Below, piece by piece: positions 20,842-32,900 of a DNA stretch of 64,000 bases. Within the stretch, counting starts at the first letter, position 1, and the number at the start of each line of letters is the position of its first letter. The notes beneath the pieces are model-generated. The model searched no databases. It was given only the letters and a program-made list of their open reading frames with translations, and was not told the DNA's origin. The translations under genes and the position numbers were made by a program. This DNA comes from Actinokineospora baliensis (GTDB lineage: Bacteria; Actinomycetota; Actinomycetes; Mycobacteriales; Pseudonocardiaceae), in contig NZ_JAFBCK010000001.1 of NCBI RefSeq assembly GCF_016907695.1, positions 62,001-126,000 on the forward strand, given 5' to 3'.

Positions 20842-20986
20842 GCTCGATAGGGCGAACTTGTTTTGCGTGGGGCCCCTACGACAGCCGCGGCAGGACCGCA
20901 AAGCCGGGGCCGAAAAGCGTGGCCCTGTCCGCGCACAACGCTACGGCTGTCGTCCCCCCACGCAAAACAAGTCCGCCCTATCGAGC
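20842..20986. repeat. Long imperfect palindromic element between genes C and B
   Basis: Arms at 20842-20887 and 20944-20986 are reverse complements: a 31-base outer block (GCTCGATAGGGCG then ACTTGTTTTGCGTGGGG, one mismatch at base 13), a 3-base length difference, then ACGACAGCCG. The 56-base centre has its own nested complementarity (GGAC/GTCC outside GGGCC/GGCCC). It starts 13 bases after the stop of gene C, so it could end or weaken the C transcript, but there is no T-run after it and the arms are longer than a usual terminator. A MITE-like or REP-like mobile remnant is the alternative. No target duplication is obvious. Confidence 0.7.
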
Positions 20987-20999
20987 ATTTGGGTATTGG

Positions 21000-23900
21000 T
21001 CATCTGCCTAGTTCCTGGTCGATGAGCGAGAGGAATTCCTCGTCGGAGGCGGTGTCCAGGTCGTCGACCTGATCGGTGTCGGTGCCGCCGCCGTCCCAGC
21101 GGGCCAGGAAGGAGCGCAGCCGCACGGCCAGTTTGATCCGGGTCAGCCCGTCCGGCGCGGCTCCCGAGAAGGCCGACTCCACCGCGTCCAACTCGGCCAG
21201 CAGGGCGTCCACCCCGGTGACCGGCCCGAGTTCCGCGCGCAGGTGCCTGGCCAGCTCTGCCGAGGTGGGGTAGTCGAAGGCCAGTGAGGCGGGTAGCGCG
21301 AGACCGGTCGCGGTGACGAGCCTGCCGCGCAGTTCGACGGCGGTCAACGAGTCGAAGCCCAGGTCGCGGAACGCCCGGTTCGGGTCGACACCACCTTGGT
21401 AGCCCAGGACTTCGGCGACCGCAGTAGTGACCAGCGCCAGCAAGGCGGCCTCCTGCTCGGCCTCCGGCAGGCCGGACAGGCGCGCACCCAGGTCGCTCTC
21501 GGCAACTGGCTCCGGGGCGGGCAGCAGGTCGGTGAACAGGGTGCCCGGCCGGGCGGTGTGGAAGGCGTCGGCGAAGCGCGGCCAGTCGACGTCGGCGACG
21601 GTCACCGCGGGCACACCCGCGTCGAGCGCGGCGCCGAGCGCGTCGAGCGCCACGGCGGGGTCGAGCGGGGTGAGGCCGCGTTTGCCCAGGTAGTCGGCGG
21701 ATCCGGCGGCCATGCCCGCGCCCGCCCACGGTCCCCAGGCGACGGCGGTGACCGGTTTGCCCTCGGCGTGCCGACGCGCGGCGATGGCGTCGAGCGCCGC
21801 GTTCGCCGCGGCGTAGGCAGCCTGTCCACCACTTCCCCACACGCCCGCGATGGAGGAGAACAGCACAAAAGTATCCACAGTGGACAATTCGTCCAGGTGT
21901 AGAGCGCCGTTCACCTTGGCACGCAATGTATCGGCAACAGTGTTGGCGTCGAGGCCCGCGAGCGGCGCCACACCGGGCACGCCCGCGGCGTGGACGATCG
22001 CCGTGACCGGGTGGTCGGCGAGCAGGCGAGCGACAGCGTCACGATCACCGAGGTCGCAGGCGACGAGGTGCACCCGCGCGTCGAGGCTGGCCGCCAACTC
22101 GGCCGCACCCGGCGCGTCCGGGCCGCTCCGGCTGACCAGGACCAACTCGGTGGCACCGCGCTCCACCAGCCAACGGGCCACCTCGACACCGAGGGCTCCT
22201 GTGCCGCCGGTGACGAGGACCGGGCCGGTCGGGCGCCACGTCCTGCTCGGGGTCAGGCGCGTACGGGTGAGCCTGCGGGCGAGAACTTCCCCGCCTAGCA
22301 CGGTGACCTGGTCTTCACCGACGCCCGCGAGTGCGGCGATCAGGCCAGGGCCGGTGCCATCAACGAGGCCGCCCCAGCGGTTCGGGTGCTCGAGGGCAGC
22401 GACCCGGCCGAGTCCCCACACCTGGGCCTGCTCGGGATCGGCGACGGCATCTGTTGTGACGCACCAGATCGGAGCGCCGTCGCGCCGCAGCAGGTCGATC
22501 GTGTCGTTGAGGCCGCCGAGGGAGATGACACCAGTGGTGTCAGCGGTTTCCTCTTGGACAACGGTCGCGCCCGCGCCCTTGAGCAGACCGGCGATGTCGT
22601 GGATGTCGTCACCGAGGACAGCCCAGGTGCCGGTCAACTTGGTGGCCGGGGCGGCGACGGGGGTCCAGGTGGCCGCGTAGGTGAGGCCGTCGAGGCGGGA
22701 GCGGACGGGCTCGATCGGCCAGAACCGCTGCCGGTCGAACGCGTACGTGGGGAGCGGGGCCCGGCGCCCGCCCGCGACCAGCGGCCGCCAGTCGACTGGA
22801 ACACCCGCGACGTGCAGTCGTCCGACCGCCTCGAGCAGGGTTTCGCGCTCGTCCCGGCCCGCGCGCAGCGTCGGCACAGCGCCGTCGACGAGCGCGGTCA
22901 GGACACCGTCGGGGCCCAACTCCAGGAAGCGGGTGATCCCGCGCTCGCGCGCCTCGGCCACAGCATCGGTGAACCGCACCGGCTCGCGGACCTGGCGCAC
23001 CCAGTAGTCCGCCGTGCCCGGATCGGCCTGGTGGTGGACCGTGGAGATGAGGGACTGCTCGCCCGCCCCCACGGCCAACCGCTCAACAACGGCCCGGAAG
23101 TCGGGCAGCATCGGGTCCATCCGGTGCGAGTGGAACGCGTGCGACACGGTGAGCCGCTTGACCCGCCGCCCCTCAGCGGCCCACTGAGCGGCCAACTCTG
23201 CCACGGCTGGTTCGTCGCCGGAGACCACGAGCGAACGGGGACCGTTGACCGCCGCGAGGTCGACACCGGCGGGCAGGATGATCTCGTCCTGGTCTGCCTC
23301 CACGGCGAGCATGGCTCCGCCCTCGGGCAGTGCCTGCATGAGGCGACCGCGGGCGGCGACCAGAGCGCAAGCGTCGTCCAGCGACAAGATGCCCGTCACG
23401 TGCGCGGCGGCCACCTCACCGATGGAATGTCCTATGAGGACCTCCGGCGTCGCAACCCAGGACTCGATGAGGCGGTAGAGAGACACCTGCAGGGCGAAGA
23501 TGGCCGCCTGGGCGTTGACGGTCTTGTCTATCTCTTTGTCGTTGAACGGAAGCCGCTCGCGGATGTCGTCGAAGGTGCGCGCGAAGGTCGGGAACACCCT
23601 GAGCTGGTCACCCATCCCCGCCCGCTGCGAACCCTGCCCCGTGAAGAGGAACGCCAGACCACCGCGCCCCGCCTCACCGACCAGTCCGCGCCCGTCCGCC
23701 ACGGCTCGAACCCGCTCGGCGAACTCCGCGCGATCAGCGGCGAACACCACAGCCCGGTGCGGCAGGAGTGCCCGGCCGAGCAGCGCGGCAGCGATGTCCA
23801 GTGTCGGCTCGACGTCCAGCAGCGCCTCGGCTTGGCCGCGCAGAGCGACTTCCGACGCCGCGGACAGCACGAACGGGGTCGGCTCGTCGATCGGCGTCTC

Positions 23901-26900
23901 GGTGGACCGCGCGGTCGGGTACGCCTCGATGATCACGTGCGCGTTGGTCCCGCTGACGCCGAACGCGGAGACGCCCGCGCGGCGCGGACGGTCGGCGGGC
24001 CACGGCCGCGACTCGGTGAGCAGGGCCACGGAGCCCGCGGTCCAGTCGACCTGGGCGCTAGGCCGGTCGACGTGCAGGGTGCGCGGCAGGGTCTCGTGCC
24101 GCATGGCCTGGATCACCTTGATGATGCCCGCGACGCCCGCGGCGGCCTGGGTGTGGCCGATGTTGGACTTGACCGATCCGATCCACAGTGGAGTATCGCG
24201 GTCCTGCCCGTAGGTGTTGAGCAGCGCTTGCGCCTCGATCGGGTCGCCGAGCGCGGTGCCGGTTCCGTGCGCCTCCACAACGTCCACATCGGACGCTGCC
24301 AGTCCGGCATCGGCCAACGCCGCCTGGATGACCCGCTGCTGCGACGGCCCGTTCGGCGCGGTCAACCCGTTCGACGCGCCGTCGGAGTTGACCGCGGACC
24401 CCTTGACCAGGGCCAACACCTGGTGGCCCGCCTCGATCGCGTCCGCCAGCCGCATCACGACCAGGACACCGACACCCTCACCCCAGCCGGTGCCGTCGGC
24501 GCCATCAGCGAACGCCTTGCACCGGCCGTCCGGGGCGAGGCCGCGCTGCCTGCTGAACTCGATGAACGCACCCGGCGTCGACATGACGGTCACGCCGCCC
24601 GCGAGCGCCATGTCGCACTCGCCACCGCGCAGCGCCTTCACGGCCAAGTGCAGTGCGACCAGACTACTGGAACACGCCGTGTCCACCGTGAGCGCCGGGC
24701 CTTCGAGCCCGAACGCGTAGGCAATCCGTCCAGAAAGGACACTCGCGGCGTTCCCCGTCCCGAGGTGCCCCTCCAGGTCCGGCCGGTTGGCCAGCAGCAA
24801 CGCCGGGTAGTCCTGCCCGTTGGTCCCGGCGAACACCCCCGTCCGACTCCCCTTCACCCCCCTGGGGTCGATCCCCGCGTCCTCGAACGCCGCCCACGAG
24901 GTCTCCAACATGAGCCGCTGCTGCGGGTCCATAGCCACCGCCTCCCGCGGCGAAATCCCGAACAACCCGGCGTCGAACTCCGTCGCCGTGTCCAGGAATC
25001 CCCCGACCCGGGCGTACGAGGTCCCACCCCGCTCAGGATCATCATGGAACAACCCCTCGAGATCCCACCCCCGATCCCCCGGAAACGCCCCCACCCCGTC
25101 GACCCCGTCCCGAACAACCCGCCACAGCCCTTCAGCCCCCTCCCCCCCACCCGGGAACCGACAAGCCATCCCCACCACCGCAACAACCCCACCCGACTCC
25201 CCGCCAACCCCCACCCTCTCCACCGGGCGCCCACCCACACGCCCACCCACACCCACACCCACACCCAAGCGCCCGCCCGCACCCACCCCAACCCCTGCGC
25301 CCACACGCCCACTCGCGCCCACATCTACACCCACACGCCCGCCCGCACCCACGCCAGCCCTTGCACCCACCCCAACCCCTGCGCCCTCGTGCCCTCGCGC
25401 GCGCGAGGCCACCCCCCACCCTCCCTGGGGGGCTGCCCCGCTCCAGTTTATCGAGGTGGGGGCGTCGGGGGAGGGGGTGGCGGAAGGCTGTGGATGGGCA
25501 GTGGGGTTGTGGACAAGTAGGGATCGCAGATGGTTGGCCACGGCCACCGGAGTGGGGTAGTCGAAGACCACACTGGCGGGTAGGGGCAGGTCGACGGCGG
25601 TGGACAGGGAGTTGCGGAGTTCGAGGGCGGTCAGGGAGTCGATGCCGAGGTCGCGGAAGGCGCGGTCGGGGTCGACGGTCGGGTGGCCGAGGACGGCCGC
25701 GGTGTGGGTGACGACGAGGTCCAGCAGGTCGCGGACGGGTTCGCGGGTCGGCTGACGGGTCGGGAAGTCGGCGAGCAGCGGGCCGGTGGCGGTGAAGCGC
25801 GGCCAGTCGACGTCGGCGATGGTGACGCAGGTGTCGCCCGCGGCCAGGGCGGTCGCCATGGCGGCGAGGGCCCGGTGCGGCGCGAGCGGGCGCAACCCAC
25901 CGCGGCGCAGGCGGGTGGCGACGTCAGCTGCCATACCCGCGCCCGCCCACGGTCCCCAGGCGACAGCCAGGCCGGGGCGGCCACGCGCCACGCGGGCCTC
26001 GATGAGGGCGTCGAGCTCGGCGTTGGCGGCGGCGTAGTTGCCCTGGCCCGCGCTGCCGATCACCCCGGCGAGTGACGAGAACACCACGAAAGTGGTGGCC
26101 GAATCGGCCAGTTCGTCCAGCCAGCGCGCGGACTTCGACCGCAACACCGCGTCGAACCGCGCCTCGTCGAGCGCGTCGAGGACACCGTCGTCGACGATGC
26201 CCGCCGCGTGGAAGACCGCGCGCACCGGGTGCTCGGCGAGCAACCGCGCCACAGCCGCCCGATCGGCGACGTCACAGGCCACGACGTGCACCTCGGCGTC
26301 CAGGCTCGCCACCAGCTCAGCCACCCCAGGCGCGTCCGGCCCCCGGCGGCTGACCAGCACCAGCTCGGTCGCCCCGCGGTCGACGAGCCAGCGCGCGACC
26401 TCCGCACCGAGCGCACCCGTGCCACCGGTCACCAGCACCGGCCCGTCCGGCACCCACTCACCGCGCGCGGCGACCGGCGCCCGCCGCAGCCTGCGCCCGA
26501 ACACCCCGGACGCGCGAACCACGACCTCGCTCTCCGCACCACCGAGCACGGACGCGAACCGCCGCGCGGCCCGCCCCACCAACTCGGACGGAACGTCGAC
26601 CACGCCGCCCCAACGACCGGGCACCTCGACCGCGGCCACCCGGCCGAGCCCCCAGACCCGCGCCTGCACCGGATCCGACTGCCCGCCGTCAACCGCGACC
26701 GCCGCCCTGGTCACGCACCACAGCGGCGCGGACAGATCGGCCTGCACGACCCGCAGCACGTCCTCGACCGGGGCCAGCACCAGCACACCCACGAGTCCGT
26801 CGACCTGCGGCAACGCATCGACCCGCGCCGGAATGATCTCGACGTCGGTGAGCGCGTCCCGGATGTCCGTCGGGACCGCACCGTCGGGTGTGACGACCAA

Positions 26901-29900
26901 CCAGGCGCCGGACACCGGGCGCGCGGACTCGGACACCGGGCGCCACTCGACCCGATACCGCCAAGAGTCCACAGTGGATTGCTCGCGGTGGTCGCGGCGG
27001 AGCGCGGTCAACTGGGGCAGCACGGCGTTGAGCTCGTCGGAGGCGACCACCTCGCCAGCCTCGACCGCGGCCCAGAAGCTGTCGTCGGCAACCGGCGCCG
27101 CGGGTTCGAGCCAGTACCGCTCGCGCTGGAAGGCGTAGGTCGGCAGGTCGATCGGCACGGCTCGCCCGAAGATGGCGGACCAGTCGACCTCACCGCCCCG
27201 AACGTGCAGGGTCGCCACAGCGTCCACTGCGGACTCGACGTCGTCCCGACCAGCACGCAGAGTGGGCACCGCTGTCGCCGTCACGATCTGGGGTACTACG
27301 GCGGAGAGCACGCCGTCCGGTCCGAGCTCCAGCCAGGTGCGCACCCCGTCGGCGTCGACCGCCCGGACCGCGTCGGCGAACCGGACCGTCTCGCGCACCT
27401 GCCGCACCCAGTACTCGGGCGTCGCCATGTCCCCGGTCGCGGTCGGCACCAGCGGGATCTCCGGCCGCCGGTACTCCAGCGCCTGCGCCACCCGGGCGAA
27501 CTCGCCCAGCATCGGGGCCATCAGCCGCGAATGGAACGCGTGCGACACCGTCAGCCGCTTCACCCGTCGATGTTGTTCACCAATCCTACATTCGAACTGT
27601 TCAACAATCCTACAATCCCCGGATACTACAATTGAACGATCCGAGTTCACTGCAGCCAAGTCCAAGCCTTCAGGGAGCTCGATCTCGGACTCGGCGGCCT
27701 CGATCGCCAGCATGGCGCCACCGGCGGGCAGGGCCTGCATGAGACGTGCGCGAGCCGCGACCAAAGTGCACGCGTCGTCCAAAGACAGGATCCCAGCGAC
27801 GTGCGCGGCCGCCACCTCGCCGATCGAATGTCCGATCAGGACATCAGGCCGGACACCCCAGGACTCCAGCAACCGGAAGAGCCCGACCTGCAGGGCGAAC
27901 AAGGCGGGCTGCGCGTTGCCGGTCTCGTCGATCGCGGACTCGTCGAACGGGACGCGAGCACGGATGGCGTCGACCACCGCCGCGAAGACCGGGAAGGACC
28001 GCAGCCCGTCCCCCATCGCGAACCGCTGCGATCCCTGCCCGGTGAACAGGAACGCCACCCGGCCCTCACCAGCGACTCCACGCACGAGCCCGGCCGCAGG
28101 CTGGTCGGCGATCAGCGCGTCCAAGGCCGCCCGACCGTTGACCACCGCCCGGTGCGAGAGGTCCGCCCGACCAGCGGCCAACGCCCGCGCCACCACGGCA
28201 TCCGGGTACCGGCCCGCGAAGTCGCGCATCCGCTCGGCCTGCGCCAGCAACGCGGACGCGCTGCGCCCCGAGATCAACCACGGCAGCGAGGCCCCATCGG
28301 CCTCGACCGGATCAGCGGCCGCCGGGTATTCCTCCAGGATGGTGTGCGCGTTGGTGCCGCTCACCCCGAACGACGACACCGCCGCGCGTCGCGGCCGGTC
28401 CACCTCCGGCCACGGCCGCGACTGCGCCAGCAGCGACACGGCCCCCGAACCCCAGGCCACGTGGTGCGACGGCGAGTCGACGTGCAGCGTGCGGGGCAGG
28501 ACCCCGTGCCGCAGCGCCAACACCATCTTGATCACACCGCCCACACCGGACGCCGCCTGCGTGTGCCCGAGGTTGGACTTCAACGACCCCAACCACAACG
28601 GCGCCGAACGGTCCTGACCGTAGGTCGCCAGCAACGCCTCGGCCTCGATCGGGTCGCCGAGTCGCGTGCCCGTGCCGTGCCCGTCAACAGCGTCCACATC
28701 AGACGCGTTCAACCCGCCCGAGGCCAATGCGGCCCTGATGACCCGTTGTTGCGACGGCCCGTTCGGCGCGGTCAACCCGTTCGACGCGCCATCGGAGTTC
28801 ACAGCCGACCCGCGCACGACGGCCAACACCCGGTGCCCGTTGCGGATCGCGTCCGAAAGCCGTTCGACCACGAGCACGCCGACACCTTCGGACCATCCCG
28901 TGCCGTCCGCCGCCGACGCAAAGGCCTTGCACCGACCGTCCGCGGCCAGCCCGCCCTGAGTGGCGAACTCCGCGAACACCGCGGGTGACGGGATCACCGT
29001 GACGCCGCCCGCGAGAGCGAGATCGCATTCACCGTCCCGCAACGCGCGAATGGCCCAATGCAGGGCAACCAGAGACGATGAGCACGCGGTGTCCACAGTG
29101 ACCGCCGGGCCCTCGAGGCCCAACGTGTAAGCGATCCGGCCGGACATGACGCTGTTGGCGGTTCCGGTGAGCAGATGCCCTTCAACCTCGGCGGGCAGCT
29201 CCGCCCCCACCCCGTACCCCGAGTTCGAGGCGCCGACGAACACACCGGTCGCCGATCCGCGCAGTGACAACGGGTCCAGACCCGCGCGCTCGAACGCCTC
29301 CCACGCGGTCTCCAGCACGAGTCGCTGCTGCGGGTCCATCGCCAACGCCTCGCGCGGCGAGATGGAGAACAGGTCAGCGTCGAAACGCGTTGCGGTATCG
29401 ACGAATCCACCACGCCTCGCGTAGGAGACATCGCCCGCGAGATCCCACCCGCGGTCACCGGGGAAGTCACCGATCGCGTCAACACCACCGGTGACCAAGT
29501 CCCACAGGTCTTCCGGTGAGTTCACCCCACCCGGGTAGCGGCAGGCCATGCCGACGATCACGACCGGATCGTCAACTTCGCGCCGGGGACCTTCAATGGG
29601 TTCCGCACTGGCGGTGACCGCGGTCGGCAGGGAAGCGATCAGGCGGTCGGCCAGCGCCCGCGCGGTGGGGTGGTCGAAGACGGCGGTGGCCGGGATGGTC
29701 AGTGCGGTGGCTTCGGTGAGGCGGTTGCGGAGGTCGACCGCGGCGAGTGAGTCGAAGCCGAGTTCCTTGAAGGGCTTGTCCGGCTCGATGGCCGACGGGT
29801 CAGTGTGCCCCAGGGCCGCGGCCGCATGCGAGCGGACCAAGGTGAGCGCGGTGGCCGATCGCTCCTGGGTGGACAGCGCAGCGAGATCCGTCGCCCATGT

Positions 29901-32900
29901 TGTGCTGACCGGAGCCGCGTCCGACTCGTGGAACCCGGCCAGTAGCGGACTGGGCCGGACCGAGGTGAAAGCCGCTGTGAACCGTGCCCAGTCGACATCG
30001 GCGATGACGACCGTGGTGTCACCGTGGTCGAGCGCGTCACCCAGCGCGGACAGCGCGCGAGCCGGGGCAAGCGGGGTGAGACCGCGTCTACGCAGGTAGA
30101 CGCCGGTGTCCCCAGTCGCCATCCCGACCGAAGCCCATGGCCCCCAAGCGATGGACGTCGCAGGCAGGCCAAGGCGGGCGCGGTGTTCGGCGAGCGCGTC
30201 GAGGTAGGCGTTGCCCGCCGCGTACGCGGCTTGTCCGCTGCTGCCCCACACCCCCGCGATCGAGGAGAAGAAGATCAGGTGCGCGTCGGGGGCGAGCTCG
30301 TGCAGGATGCGGGCGCCGTCGACCTTCGCACGAGTCACCTCGGCGTAGGCGGTCTCGTCGGCGCCGATCAGCGGCGTGTGGGTGTCGACGCCCGCCGCGT
30401 GGACGATGGTCGACACCGGGTGCGCGCGCAGCACCTCGGCGACGGCATCCTGGTCGGCGATGTCGCAGCGTACGACGTGCACCGGGACACCGAGGTCAGG
30501 GGCGCTGCCACCGCTCCTGCTGACCAGCACCACCTCGGTGGCGCCACGGGTGACCAGCCACCGCGCGACCTCGAGCCCGAGCGCGCCCGTCCCACCGGTG
30601 ACCATGACCGGCCCGGCCGCCGTCCACGAGCCGCGCACGCCCAGCGGCGCGCGGCGCAATCGTCGCGCCGAGGTGCCGCTCGACCGGACGACCACCTGGT
30701 CCTCCACGCCGCCGAGCACGCCCGCGATCCGCGCGTCGACGCCTTCAGGCAGGTCGACCGACCCGCCCCAGGCCCGGGGCAGCTCCAACGCCGCGACGCG
30801 TCCGACTGCCGACACCTCGGCCGCGGCGAGCCCACCGCGGGTGATCGCCCACACCGGCACCTTCGCCGACGCCACAACACTCATCAGCCCCGGTGCGTCG
30901 ACCTCGACGACGAGACCGTCCGCATCGGCCACCTCATCGACAACCGCCACTCCAGCCGACCGCAGCGCGTCGGCAACGTCCTGGGCGCCCCGAACGGCCC
31001 ACTTGCCCGCCGCCGGAGCACCGTCGGATACCGGCTCCCAGTCGACGCGGTAGCGCCAGTCCTCAGTGGACTCAGCGCGCTTGGCGGGCGCCAGCCAGTA
31101 CCGGCTCCGCTGGAAGGCGTACGTCGGCAACGGGACCCGCTGACCTCCCCAGTGCGCGAACACCGCGGCCCAGTCGACCTCGACCCCTCGCGTCCAGGCA
31201 GCCCCCACAGCGCGCAACAACGACGGCACCTCGTCCGTGCGCAGCGCAGGCGCTGTGACAGCGTCGTCAAGGATGTGGTGCACCAAGGCCGACAACACCC
31301 CACCCGGCCCGACCTCGACGAATGTCGTCGCCCGGGACTCACGCACAGCATCGGCGAACCGGACCGTCTCCCGGACCTGCCGCACCCAGTACTCGGCCGT
31401 GGCCGGGTCACCAGGTGAACTGTTCAACAGTGGGATTGTCGGATTGTTGAACGACAGCCCCGCAACGACCTGGCGGAACTCGTCCAGCATCGGGTCCATC
31501 AGGCGACTGTGGAACGCGTGCGACACGGTCAGCCGCTTCACCCGCCGGTTTTGTTCAACAATCCTACATTCGAACTGTTCAACAATCCCACAATCCCCAG
31601 ATACCACAATCGAACGATCCGAGTTCACCGCAGCCAGGTCGAGCCCCTCGGGGAGTTCGATCTCGGACTCGGCGGCCTCGATCGCCAGCATGGCGCCACC
31701 GGCAGGCAGAGCCTGCATGAGACGCGCCCGAGCGGAGACCAGCGTGCAGGCATCGTCCAAAGACAGGATCCCGGCGACGTGGGCAGCGGCGACCTCACCG
31801 ATCGAGTGGCCGACCAGGACATCGGGGCGGATTCCCCAGGACTCCAGGAGGCGGAACAGGGCGACCTCGACCGCGAAGAGCGCGAGCTGGGCATTGCCGG
31901 TCTGGTCGATGGCGGCGTCGTCGAACGGGAGACGGGCGCGCAGGTCGTCGAAAGCTTCGGCGAACGCGGGGAACACCCGGAGCTCCTGCCCCATGCCCGC
32001 GCGCTGCGAACCCTGACCGGTGAACAAGAACGCCACCCGGCCCCGGGCGATCACCCGACCAGGCGCGTCCACCAGTGCGGCGCGCAGCGCGTCCGCCGAG
32101 TCCCCCACCACCACGAGCCGGTGGTCCAGGTCTGCCCGCGCCGTGACCAGCGACAACCCGACGTCGACCGGTGCCAGGTCAGCCGTGTGGTCCGCGAGCC
32201 GGGCGGCCTGGTCGCGAAGTGCCCCGTCCGATGCCGCCGACAGGACCCACGGCACCGCGACGGTCGCCGGGCGGGTCACAGGCGCAGGGGATGTCGGCTC
32301 GTGCTCGATGATCACGTGGGCATTGGTGCCGCTCACGCCGAACGAGGACACCCCGGCCCGGCGCGGTCGATCCACCGAAGGCCACGGCCGCGATTCGGTC
32401 AGCAGTGAGACCGCGCCCGCCGACCAGTCCACGTGCGGGGTCGGCTCGTCGGCGTGCAGGGTCCGGGGCAGCACTCCGCGGCGGAGCGCCTCGACGACCT
32501 TGATCACCCCGGCGACACCGGCCGCCGACTGGGTGTGGCCGATGTTCGACTTGACCGATCCCAGCCACAGCGGCTCGACCCGGTCCTGCCCGTAGGTCGC
32601 CAGCAACGCCTGGGCCTCGATCGGGTCGCCGAGCACGGTCCCCGTTCCGTGCGCCTCCAGCAAGTCCACATCGGACGGTACGAGACCACCCACAGCCAGT
32701 GCTGCCTCGATGACCCGTTGCTGCGACGGCCCGTTCGGCGCCGTCAACCCGTTCGATGCGCCGTCGGAGTTCACCGCGGTGCCGCGGACGACCGCGAGGA
32801 TCTCGTGGCCGTTGGCGATCGCGTCGGACCGCTTCTCGACCACCAGCACCCCGGCGCCCTCGCCCCACCCGGTGCCGTCGGCGCCCGCGGCGAACGACCG

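Larger units (their letters stand above)
20592..20999. other. Intergenic spacer between genes C and B (408 bases)
   Basis: The only long non-coding stretch in the window. Going with transcription from the C stop it holds a palindromic element, then about 70 bases without an obvious signal, then the CTAGGG box cluster, about 100 bases of leader, and the ribosome binding site of gene B. No tRNA or protein gene is seen; the short open frames here have no support. Confidence 0.85.

Noticed and set aside
20584..20901. Small 105-codon frame in the C-B spacer
   Set aside because: Overlaps the palindrome and the start of gene B out of frame; no ribosome site or motif.
20842..20986. Palindrome as a classical Rho-independent terminator
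   Set aside because: Arms are much longer than usual and no T-run follows; termination remains possible but is not shown, so it is listed as a repeat.
25190..25440. Short C-rich repeats as a CRISPR array or telomere-like end
   Set aside because: Repeat units are short, degenerate, without spacers, and translate in frame within a continuous PKS gene.
22386..25520. Long plus-strand open frame (1044 codons)
   Set aside because: Antisense to module C5 and the repeat linker; its Pro/Thr/His tail is only the complement of the GGGTGT repeat.
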